Of a stretch of DNA of 64,000 nt, positions 51,861 through 59,304 are shown in pieces; positions within the stretch are counted from its first letter, which is position 1; every line of letters begins with the position of its first letter. Source of the DNA: Paraburkholderia translucens (GTDB lineage: Bacteria; Pseudomonadota; Gammaproteobacteria; Burkholderiales; Burkholderiaceae); contig NZ_JAJITC010000011.1 of assembly GCF_020881035.1 (NCBI RefSeq), positions 124,001 to 188,000 on the forward strand, read 5' to 3'. Below the pieces are notes generated by a model. That model saw nothing but the letters and a program-made list of their open reading frames with translations. It had not been told where the DNA came from and made no database searches. The position numbers were made by a program, and so were the translations under genes.

Positions 51861-53354
51861 TTATTCGACGGCCTCGCCATGCAGGACAAGATCGAGGCCT
51901 TCGCGTTCCTGCTCTTCGGTCACGCGGATGCCCATCACCATGTCGATGACCTTCAGCAGCACGAAGCTGACCACGCCGCTGTAGATCAGCGTCGTCAGTA
52001 CGCCCTTGGCCTGCACGATCACGCTACCGTCGAAGCCGCCGATGTCCTTGACTGCGAACACGCCAGTCAGCAGCGCACCGACGATCCCGCCGATGCAGTG
52101 CACGCCGAACGCGTCGAGCGAATCGTCGTAACCGAGCTTGTGCTTGAGCCACGAGGCCGACCAGAAGCAGACCACACCCGCGACGATACCGATCACGAGC
52201 GCGCCAGTCAGGCCGACGAAGCCCGAAGCCGGCGTCACCGCCACCAGACCTGCGACCGCGCCCGACACGATACCGAGCACCGACGGCTTACCCTTGGCCG
52301 CCCATTCGGCGAACATCCATGCGAGCGCCGCCGCGGCGGTCGCCACTTGCGTCGCGAACATCGCGAAGCCGGCACGGCCGTCCGCTGCCACCGCCGAACC
52401 CGCGTTGAAGCCGAACCAGCCGACCCACAGCATCGCGCCACCCATCAGCGTGAGCGTCAGGTTGTGCGGCGCCATCGATTCCCTACCGTAGCCGACACGC
52501 TTGCCGAGTACCAGACAGCAGACGAGGCCCGCGATACCGGCGTTGATGTGCACCACGGTGCCGCCCGCGAAGTCGAGGATGCCCGCGCTAGCCAGCCAGC
52601 CGCTCGGCTCCCACACCATGTGCGCGATCGGCGAGTAGACGATGATCGACCACAGCGTCATGAATACCAGCATTGCCGAGAACTTCATGCGGTCGGCAAA
52701 CGCACCGGTGATCAGCGCCGGGGTGATGATCGCGAAGGTCATCTGATAGACGCAGTAGACCGTTTCCGGGATCGTCGGTGCGAGGTGGCTGACGGTCAAC
52801 GTCGTCGCCTTGTCGCCGTGGATATAGTTCATGCCCGCCATGAAGAAGCGCGACAGGCCACCGATGAACGAGCCGCCTGGCGTGAACGCGAGGCTATAGC
52901 CGATCACGACCCAGACGATCGTCACGACGCAGGTGATCGCGAAGCTTTGCATCAGCGTCGCAAGCACGTTCTTCTTGCGGACCATGCCGCCGTAGAACAG
53001 CGCGAGACCGGGGATCGTCATGAACAGCACGAGCGCCGTGGAGGTCAGCATCCATGCGGTGTCGCCGGAGTTGATCTTCGAGGAGTCGACCGAGAACGGC
53101 GCGGTCGGTGTGGCCGGCGCGGCGGCGGCCGCAGCGGCCGACGCATCGGCCGGCGCGCTGGCGGACGCATCCGCAGCGGGGGCCGAAGCGGCCGGTGCAG
53201 CGGCCGCGGCCGAGGCTTCCGGTGCGGGTGCGCTCGCCGTCGTATCGGGAGCGGAGGCCGCTGCGGGAGCGGACGCATCGTCCGCGAGGGCGGCGCCGAC
53301 ACCGCCCGCGAGCAGCGAGCCGGCCATCAGCAGGGACATCAATAGTTTGCGCAT
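51861..53354 (-). CDS. amtB: Ammonium transporter AmtB
   Basis: Trimeric inner-membrane channel for ammonium. The 497-residue precursor has a signal peptide (about 1-24), then an unusual stretch of some 70 residues made almost only of Ala, Ser, Pro and Asp, before the eleven-helix Amt core from about residue 100 (SGDTAWMLTSTALVLFMTIPGLALFYGGMVR). The core keeps FAIITPALITGAFADR, GILDFAGGTVVHINAG and the GVHCIGGIVGALLTG segment with a pore histidine. It is 46 bp after glnK, its usual regulator. Confidence 0.95.
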   Translation of the reverse strand: MRKLLMSLLMAGSLLAGGVGAALADDASAPAAASAPDTTASAPAPEASAAAAAPAASAPAADASASAPADASAAAAAAAPATPTAPFSVDSSKINSGDTAWMLTSTALVLFMTIPGLALFYGGMVRKKNVLATLMQSFAITCVVTIVWVVIGYSLAFTPGGSFIGGLSRFFMAGMNYIHGDKATTLTVSHLAPTIPETVYCVYQMTFAIITPALITGAFADRMKFSAMLVFMTLWSIIVYSPIAHMVWEPSGWLASAGILDFAGGTVVHINAGIAGLVCCLVLGKRVGYGRESMAPHNLTLTLMGGAMLWVGWFGFNAGSAVAADGRAGFAMFATQVATAAAALAWMFAEWAAKGKPSVLGIVSGAVAGLVAVTPASGFVGLTGALVIGIVAGVVCFWSASWLKHKLGYDDSLDAFGVHCIGGIVGALLTGVFAVKDIGGFDGSVIVQAKGVLTTLIYSGVVSFVLLKVIDMVMGIRVTEEQEREGLDLVLHGEAVE

Positions 53355-53400
53355 CTTCGTTTTCCTCTTCTCGCTATCTGTATCGCTATGTTCTGGTCTT

Positions 53401-53739
53401 TTACAGTGCGTCCGCGCCGGTCTCGCCGGTGCGGATCCGAACCACCTGTTCGATCGGCGTGACGAAAATCTTGCCGTCGCCGATCTTGCCGGTACGGGCG
53501 GCGCGCTCGAGCGCCTCGATCGCCTGGTCGACGATGTCGTCCGACACCGCCGCTTCGATCTTCACTTTCGGCAGAAAGTCGACGACGTATTCGGCGCCCC
53601 GATACAACTCGGTGTGGCCCTTCTGCCGCCCAAAGCCTTTGACTTCCGTCACCGTGATGCCCGACACGCCGATCGCCGACAAGGCTTCGCGCGCTTCATC
53701 GAGCTTGAACGGCTTGATGATTGCGGTAATTAGCTTCAT
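53401..53739 (-). CDS. glnK: Nitrogen regulatory PII protein GlnK
   Basis: Trimeric signal protein that reads 2-oxoglutarate, ATP/ADP and, through uridylylation, glutamine. The 112-residue protein has the uridylylated Tyr51 in GHTELYRGAEY, the EVKGFGRQKGH segment before the T-loop and the C-terminal TGKIGDGKIFV site. Pairing with amtB identifies it as the GlnK paralogue. A sigma-54 promoter at 53849-53864 indicates control by RpoN with NtrC. Confidence 0.95.
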   Translation of the reverse strand: MKLITAIIKPFKLDEAREALSAIGVSGITVTEVKGFGRQKGHTELYRGAEYVVDFLPKVKIEAAVSDDIVDQAIEALERAARTGKIGDGKIFVTPIEQVVRIRTGETGADAL

Positions 53740-53848
53740 GAAATCCCTCCCTGGTCGTTGCTGATCCGTTGCTAACCCGTTGCATACCCGTGATCGCGGT
53801 CTCCTGCTACCGGTAAAAGCGCCCTGTCAGTGCGCGCGCGGCAGTAAC

Positions 53849-53864
53849 AGCAACTCCTATGCCA
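53849..53864 (-). promoter_or_regulatory. Sigma-54 (RpoN) promoter of glnK-amtB
   Basis: On the minus strand TGGCATAGGAGTTGCT: the -24 GG and -12 GC elements are exactly 10 bp apart, matching the consensus TGGCAC-N5-TTGC. It lies 110-125 bp upstream of the glnK start. Confidence 0.88.
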
Positions 53865-54093
53865 TGTTGTGTCAGACTGCGCGTCGCATGCATGGCGCGA
53901 GCAGCCCAGACGGCCTTGTCCGAACGGCCAGCGGCGCGGCGGCCGGTGGCGCGGCCCAGGGATCGTTGCTAGAGTGTTCGAACGTTCTGAACGCGATCTC
54001 GCGCACCAAAGGCGCTCAAACGGCCGCGGCTGCCAACGCATCGCGCACCAGGATCGCCCATTCGCCGCAATTGAACGTGGACGCAACGAAACA

Positions 54094-54110
54094 TGCACAT
54101 TTTTTGTGCA
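54094..54110 (+). repeat. Inverted repeat TGCACA-N5-TGTGCA before ubiK
   Basis: A perfect 6-bp inverted repeat with a T5 loop, followed by GGGGAA and the ubiK start 13 bp later. It could be a small mRNA stem beside the ribosome-binding site or an operator. Confidence 0.45.
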
Positions 54111-54123
54111 CAAGGGGAACACA

Positions 54124-54378
54124 ATGAAACAACCAAACGACGTTTTTAACGACTTCCAGGCTCGCATCAGCGATCTGTTCAAGAATTCGCCGGCCAAGGA
54201 CGTCGAGCGCAACGTCAAGGCCATGCTGACGCAGGGCTTCTCGAAACTCGATCTCGTCACGCGCGAGGAATTCGATACGCAGACCCAGGTGCTCGTGCGC
54301 ACGCGCGCGCGCCTCGAAGAGCTCGAGCGCCGCGTCGCCGAACTCGAGGAAAAGCTGCCGCTCACCCAAACGCCGTAA
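54124..54378 (+). CDS. ubiK: Ubiquinone biosynthesis accessory factor UbiK (YqiC family)
   Basis: An 84-residue coiled-coil protein that supports aerobic ubiquinone synthesis. The BMFP pattern is clear: FNDFQARISDLFKNSPAKDVERNVKAMLTQGFSKLDLVTREEFDTQ, then a leucine/arginine heptad helix (RTRARLEELERRVAELEEKL). GGGGAA precedes the ATG at 54124. Divergent from glnK; comM lies 121 bp downstream. Confidence 0.92.
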   Translation: MKQPNDVFNDFQARISDLFKNSPAKDVERNVKAMLTQGFSKLDLVTREEFDTQTQVLVRTRARLEELERRVAELEEKLPLTQTP

Positions 54379-54499
54379 GCGCTGCTGGCAGCCTTTGCGC
54401 TGCGCGGTGCCGCACATCACCGGCAAGCGGGCCGTGACGTCATCAGCGTTTTAGGGGAAGTTGCGCGCGTCGTGAGCGCGCCGTCCAACGGGAGGGAGT

Positions 54500-56104
54500 A
54501 TGTCGCTTGCCGTGGTGCGCAGCCGCGCGCCGGCCGCTGGCCGCGCGCCTGAAGTCACCGTCGAGGTTCACCTCGCCAATGGGCTGCCGTCCTTTTCGAT
54601 CGTCGGCCTGCCCGACCTGGAAGTGCGCGAGAGCCGTGAGCGTGTGCGTGCGGCGCTGCAGAACTGCGGTTTCGATTTTCCGGTCCGGCGCATCACGGTC
54701 AACCTGGCGCCCGCCGACCTGCCGAAAGAATCAGGCCGTTTCGATCTGCCGATCGCGCTCGGAATCCTCGCCGCCAGCGGGCAGATTCCGGCCGACTCCC
54801 TGCTCTATCGAGAGTTCGCCGGCGAGCTGTCGCTGACAGGCGCGCTGCGGCCGATGCGCGGCGCGTTCGCGATGGCTTGCGGCACGGCGCGCGGCGGTCG
54901 GACGTGCGCCGCCGATGCATCCCTTGAATCGCGTTCTGCGTTGCCGCCTCCTGCCGATCAGCAACCCGCGCAGGCCTTCCACGTCCCACAGCTCTATCTG
55001 CCCGCCGCGAGCGCGGCGGAAGCGGCGCTCGTACCCGGCGTGGACGTTTTCGGTGCCGCCGATCTGCCGTCGCTATGCGCTCACCTCGCGGGCTCGGCCG
55101 ATGCGCGCCTCAGCCCGGTCGCAGCGCCTGACCTCGGCGCGCACGCCGCCGCCCCGGCGCCGGACATGGCCGACGTGATCGGCCAGCGCGCGGCACGGCG
55201 TGCGCTCGAAGTGGCCGCGGCCGGCGGCCATCACGTCCTGCTGATCGGGCCGCCCGGCGCCGGCAAGTCGATGCTCGCGGCACGCCTGCCTGGGCTGCTG
55301 CCGCCGATGACCGACGACGAGGCGCTCGCCTCAGCCGCGCTGCTGTCCGCGAGCCGGATCGGCTTCAAGCCGTCGCAGTGGCGGCAGCGGCCGTTTCGCG
55401 CGCCGCACCATTCGTCGAGCGCTGCGGCGCTGGTCGGCGGTCGCAATCCTCCAGAGCCCGGCGAGATCACGCTGGCGCATCTGGGCGTGCTCTTTCTGGA
55501 CGAGCTTCCCGAGTTCGATCGCGTGGTGCTCGAGACACTGCGCGAACCGCTCGAAGCCGGCCGCATTACGATCTCGCGCGCCGCGTGGCAAGCGGACTTC
55601 CCCGCCGCCTGCCAACTGATCGCCGCAATGAACCCGTGCCCGTGCGGTTGGCGCGGCGATCCGGGCGGGCGCTGCCGCTGCACGCCGGAAGTTGCCGCGC
55701 GCTATCTGCGCAAACTATCGGGGCCGCTGCTCGACCGAATCGACATCCAGCTCGACATTCCGGCGCTGACGGCCACCGAACTTGCGGCCCGCGCCGCCAG
55801 CGCCGGCGAATCGAGCGCGGCGATCGCAGAGCGCGTGAGCGCAGCGCGCGAGCGGCAGCGGACGCGGCAAGGCAAGACCAACCGCGAGCTGGACGGACGC
55901 GAAGTCGACGATGTGTGCCGCCCGGACGCGGCGGGCGAGGCGCTGCTGCGCGAAGCCGGCGAGCGCTTCGGCTGGTCGGCGCGGGCGTACTACCGGGTGT
56001 TGAAGGTCGCACGCACCGTCGCGGACCTGGCCGGTGCGGCAATGCCGAGCGCCGGGCAAGTTGCCGAGGCGATTCAATACCGCCGCGCTTTTGGCTCGTT
56101 ATGA
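54500..56104 (+). CDS. comM: YifB/ComM family Mg-chelatase-like AAA ATPase
   Basis: Hexameric helicase-like ATPase; ComM proteins promote branch migration during natural transformation. The 534-residue protein has the N-terminal ChlI-like domain (VTVEVHLANGLPSFSIVGLPDLEVRESRERVRAAL), a Walker A LLIGPPGAGKSMLAARLPG, Walker B GVLFLDELPEFDR, the NPCPCGWRGDPGGRCRCTP zinc-like loop and the C-terminal helical lid. GGGAGG precedes the ATG. A comF gene lies 16 kb away, so transformation-related functions occur twice in the window. Confidence 0.94.
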   Translation: MSLAVVRSRAPAAGRAPEVTVEVHLANGLPSFSIVGLPDLEVRESRERVRAALQNCGFDFPVRRITVNLAPADLPKESGRFDLPIALGILAASGQIPADSLLYREFAGELSLTGALRPMRGAFAMACGTARGGRTCAADASLESRSALPPPADQQPAQAFHVPQLYLPAASAAEAALVPGVDVFGAADLPSLCAHLAGSADARLSPVAAPDLGAHAAAPAPDMADVIGQRAARRALEVAAAGGHHVLLIGPPGAGKSMLAARLPGLLPPMTDDEALASAALLSASRIGFKPSQWRQRPFRAPHHSSSAAALVGGRNPPEPGEITLAHLGVLFLDELPEFDRVVLETLREPLEAGRITISRAAWQADFPAACQLIAAMNPCPCGWRGDPGGRCRCTPEVAARYLRKLSGPLLDRIDIQLDIPALTATELAARAASAGESSAAIAERVSAARERQRTRQGKTNRELDGREVDDVCRPDAAGEALLREAGERFGWSARAYYRVLKVARTVADLAGAAMPSAGQVAEAIQYRRAFGSL

Positions 56105-56437
56105 GGAGAAAAATCCACTGTCAAGACTTGACTTATTCACATGTTCGCGCTTCCGACAGATTTGGATACAACTGAAAGGCGCGCTGGCGAACGATTCAAG
56201 AATCCATTGATTTTATTGGGTTTTTTAAGATATGCCATGTTCGCGCCTTCTGGCCGAAAGCCCGTCAAATGGGCTTTTCCGGGCATTCGGGCCGACTTCT
56301 CAACAGAGTTATCCACAGGGCAGCGCGGATAAGTCAAAAAGCTCAACGTAAACCGGCAATTAGCGCGCAAACCTACGAAGGAACTTTCACTGCGCGCAAC
56401 GATCTGAGGCGCGTCCGGCTAGCCAAAATGACCGCTG
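56105..56437. other. AT-rich intergenic region with two DnaA boxes
   Basis: 333 bp with lower GC than its neighbours. TTATTCACA at 56133-56141 and TTATCCACA at 56309-56317 both match the DnaA-box consensus TTATNCACA in the same orientation. Between them lies an AT-rich stretch (about 56200-56235) and a small hairpin at 56256-56280. Short reading frames here lack ribosome-binding sites and recognisable domains, so I did not call a gene. Confidence 0.5.
56256..56280 (+). terminator. Hairpin terminator, probably for comM
   Basis: GAAAGCCC/GGGCTTTT (56256-56263/56271-56278) with a 7-nt loop; T4 after the stem on the plus strand. It lies about 150 bp after comM. Confidence 0.5.
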
Positions 56438-57121
56438 TCAGTGCAGCTGGAACGACGAAAAAAACTGGTCGATTTGGTCCTGCGGCAGCGGTTGATCTGC
56501 GATGATCGCCGCCTGGTAGACGTGGCGGCCGCGCGCGACGAGCCGCGCATACACAGTGCGCGTCTCGTGTTGGGCACCCGCCGCGCCGCTCACCGTCATC
56601 TCCAGGCCGGGCGTCTTGCCGCCCGCGGTCAGCGGAATCTGCACCGCGTGCGCATCAGGCGTAGCACCGACGTTGCGCGCCAGTCCCGTGCGAAGGAAAT
56701 CGAGCGCGGCGCGCTGCGTCGCGTCGCTGTCGTCAGGCAGCGTCACGGTGCCGACCGCAAATACCGCGTTACCGGCTTCGGCGGTCTGCATCGCCATCTG
56801 CATTGGGGTGCCGTCGATCTGCACCGCGCGCTGATCGTTGCCCGGTTTGGCTGGAAAGTCGACCGTGTAGCCGTTGTCGTTGTTCATCACGGTCCGCCAG
56901 TCGAAGGTCGGCGAACATGCGCTGAGTGCTACGCCGAGCACGAGCGCGGCCGCCATCGCACCGGCCACGGTTTGAGCATGATCGGGGCGCGTCCAGGCGC
57001 GACGGAAAAAAGGTGGCGGCTGAAAGACGCCGACGCGGCCGGCAGACAAATGGCGGCTCAACCAAAAACGGGACAGGAGACGGGCAGCAAAACGGCGGCC
57101 GCCGGAAACGGTTCGGAGCAT
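56438..57121 (-). CDS. Putative lipoprotein of unknown function
   Basis: The recognisable part starts with a hydrophobic segment MAAALVLGVALSAC (lipobox LSAC) and continues CSPTFDWRTVMNNDNGYTVDFPAKPGND, probably anchored to the outer or inner membrane on its periplasmic side. About 160 residues follow, of no family I can name. The start is uncertain. The ATG at 57121 gives an unusually long, Arg-rich lead of 55 residues before the hydrophobic segment, while an ATG at 56956 leaves only 14 residues before the cysteine and no positive charge. Divergent from the thioredoxin gene. Confidence 0.65.
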   Translation of the reverse strand: MLRTVSGGRRFAARLLSRFWLSRHLSAGRVGVFQPPPFFRRAWTRPDHAQTVAGAMAAALVLGVALSACSPTFDWRTVMNNDNGYTVDFPAKPGNDQRAVQIDGTPMQMAMQTAEAGNAVFAVGTVTLPDDSDATQRAALDFLRTGLARNVGATPDAHAVQIPLTAGGKTPGLEMTVSGAAGAQHETRTVYARLVARGRHVYQAAIIADQPLPQDQIDQFFSSFQLH

Positions 57122-57324
57122 GGGACGGAAGATCGGGCTTCTCGAGCGTAAAGCGCCATTATCCGCCGATCGGCCGCCAAGCCGGCGCGCTGGGCTACGC
57201 CGCCGCGCCGTCTCGGCGCAGCCGCTTCGTTGGAGCTACAATACAAGCGCTGTTCAGCATCGGCCAGAGCGCCACCACACCGATCCATTGTTCCGCGCCG
57301 CGCGCGACTCACGAGGTTCCGTTC

Positions 57325-57861
57325 ATGAGTGCCAATTCACCGACCGTCGCCCGGCGCACGAGCCCGCTTCGCTATCTGATCGCAGTGGCAGTGGCCGTTG
57401 CGCTTGCCGTCGCCGGTTACCTCGCGTTTGCCGGCCAGCAGCGCGTGCCCGATGCGACCTTCACGCTGCTGTCGGGGCAGAAGCTCACGACCGCGGACCT
57501 GAAAGGCAAGGTTTATCTCGTCAACTTCTGGGCGACGAGCTGCGACACCTGCATGAAGGAAATGCCGCAGATGGTCGAGACCTATAACCGCTTCAAGGGC
57601 CAGGGCCTCGAATTCGTCGCGGTGGCGATGAACTACGACGCGCCGATGTACGTGACCAACTACACGCAAACGCGTCAGTTGCCGTTCAAGGTCGCAATGG
57701 ATGACGGCTCGGCCGCCAGGCAGTTCGGCAACGTGCAGCTCACGCCGACCACCTTCGTCATCGATAAAGACGGCAAGATCCTGAAGCGTTATGTCGGCGA
57801 GCCGCAATTCGCGGAACTCGACCAGTTGCTCGCGAAGGCGCTCAAGGGTAACTCGGCTTGA
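57325..57861 (+). CDS. TlpA-type thioredoxin-like membrane protein
   Basis: A 178-residue protein with one N-terminal helix (about 16-36) and a periplasmic TlpA/ResA-like thioredoxin domain. The active site is Cys73-DT-Cys76 in NFWATSCDTCMKEMPQM, with the cis-Pro in QLTPTTFVIDKDG. Likely a reductase for exported or cytochrome c proteins; the partner is unknown. ACGAGG precedes the ATG at 57325. Convergent with dctD. Confidence 0.88.
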   Translation: MSANSPTVARRTSPLRYLIAVAVAVALAVAGYLAFAGQQRVPDATFTLLSGQKLTTADLKGKVYLVNFWATSCDTCMKEMPQMVETYNRFKGQGLEFVAVAMNYDAPMYVTNYTQTRQLPFKVAMDDGSAARQFGNVQLTPTTFVIDKDGKILKRYVGEPQFAELDQLLAKALKGNSA

Positions 57862-57923
57862 GCCGGCTCAATCACATCGCACCCCGCGCCGGCGCAATGT
57901 CCCGCCGCCGGCGCTAGCGCTCC

Positions 57924-59273
57924 TCACCGCTCCCCTTCTCCTTTGGCCGCAAGGCCATATCGTTTGATCTTCTCGTAGAGCGTCGCCTTGCCTAGCTGCA
58001 GCCGGTCCGCCGCTACCGCGACTACCCCGCCCGCCTGCTCCAACGCCTCGGCAATCATCGCGCGCTCGAACTGTTCGACGCGCTCCTTCAGCGGGTGTGT
58101 GGTCCCGCCGTCGTCGGCGAAAGACAGCACCGGCTCGTCGGCGATGCCGAGCACGAAACGGTCGGCGGCATTGCGCAGCTCGCGCACATTGCCGGGCCAG
58201 TCACGTTGCATCAGGCTCGTGCGCTGCCGATCGGTGAGCATCGGCGCCGGCCGCTGGTAACGGACGGCCGCATCGAGCAGGAAATGCTCGAACAGCGGAA
58301 CGATGTCCTCGCGGCGCTCGCTCAAAGGCGGCAGCGCGATCGTCACCACGTTGAGCCGATACAGCAGGTCGCGCCGGAACGAGCCATCCGCGACATGCTC
58401 GGCCATATCGCCCTTCGCCGCCGCGACCACGCGGCAATTGACGCGAATCGGCTGATTCGAGCCGAGCCGCTCGAGCACGCCGTCCTGCAGCACGCGCAGC
58501 AGCTTGACCTGCAACGCGAGCGGCATGCTTTCGATCTCGTCGAGAAACAGCGTGCCGCCCGACGCATGTTCGAGCTTGCCGATGCGCCGTTTGGCCGCGC
58601 CCGTGAACGCCCCCGGCTCGTAGCCGAACATCTCCGATTCGAACATCGGCTCGGGCAGCGCGCCGCAGTTCACCGCGATGAACGGCTTGTCACGCCGCGG
58701 CGACAGCTCGTGCAGGCTGCGCGCGATCAGCTCCTTGCCGGCGCCGGTGTCCCCGTTGATCAGCACGGATGCATCGGTTGGCGCGACGTTCGCGATCAGG
58801 CGCCGCACCTGCTCGATCGCCGGACTACGGCCGATGATGCGCGGCGCCACCGCGTTCTGCCCAGCCAGCTCGCGGCGCAGCGCGAGGTTTTCGAGCACGA
58901 GCTTGCGTCGCTCCAGCGCGCGCCGCACGGTTTCGATCAACCGCTCGGACGCGAACGGCTTTTCGATGAAGTCGTAAGCACCGTCGCGCATCGCCTGCAC
59001 GGCCATCGATATATCGCCGTGACCGGTGACCAGAATCACCGGCACGTCGGGCGCGCGCTCGTGGCACTGCGCGAGCAGATCGAGGCCGCTAGCACCGGGC
59101 AGCCGGATATCGGTGACGATCACGCCGGAAAAGTCCGCGCCGATCAGCTTCGCCGCAGCCTCGACCGACGCATGGCCGATCACGTCGAAGCCCGCCAGTT
59201 GCAGGCTCTGCACGCTTGCGCGCCGCACCAGTTCGTCGTCTTCGATATACAGCACTTGCAGGCCGTCGTTCAT
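57924..59273 (-). CDS. dctD: C4-dicarboxylate response regulator DctD (sigma-54 activator)
   Basis: Two-component regulator of 449 residues. The receiver domain (about 5-120) has the phospho-acceptor Asp55 in VTDIRLPG; the AAA+ domain has Walker A GDTGAGKE (174-181) and the sigma-54-contacting GAFTGA loop (221-226). The C-terminal Fis-like helix-turn-helix ends ADRLQLGKATLYEKIKRYGL. It activates RpoN promoters; a sigma-54 promoter stands before dctA 3.5 kb away on the same strand. Paired with dctB 31 bp upstream. Confidence 0.93.
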   Translation of the reverse strand: MNDGLQVLYIEDDELVRRASVQSLQLAGFDVIGHASVEAAAKLIGADFSGVIVTDIRLPGASGLDLLAQCHERAPDVPVILVTGHGDISMAVQAMRDGAYDFIEKPFASERLIETVRRALERRKLVLENLALRRELAGQNAVAPRIIGRSPAIEQVRRLIANVAPTDASVLINGDTGAGKELIARSLHELSPRRDKPFIAVNCGALPEPMFESEMFGYEPGAFTGAAKRRIGKLEHASGGTLFLDEIESMPLALQVKLLRVLQDGVLERLGSNQPIRVNCRVVAAAKGDMAEHVADGSFRRDLLYRLNVVTIALPPLSERREDIVPLFEHFLLDAAVRYQRPAPMLTDRQRTSLMQRDWPGNVRELRNAADRFVLGIADEPVLSFADDGGTTHPLKERVEQFERAMIAEALEQAGGVVAVAADRLQLGKATLYEKIKRYGLAAKGEGER

Positions 59274-59304
59274 TGCGTGTTCCGGGTGATGCTTCGATGT
59301 GAAA

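Larger units (their letters stand above)
53740..54123. other. Divergent regulatory region between glnK and ubiK
   Basis: 384 bp without a gene. It holds the sigma-54 promoter for glnK, two GCACCA half-sites (54003-54008, 54045-54050) that could be part of weak NtrC sites, and an inverted repeat just before ubiK (54094-54110). Confidence 0.55.

Noticed and set aside
51879..53345. A 488-codon open frame antisense to amtB.
   Set aside because: Shadow frame with extreme His/Arg/Asp content; amtB is certain.
56141..56332. A 63-codon frame after comM.
   Set aside because: No ribosome-binding site, no recognisable motif, and it spans a DnaA-box-like site and a hairpin; better explained as intergenic DNA.
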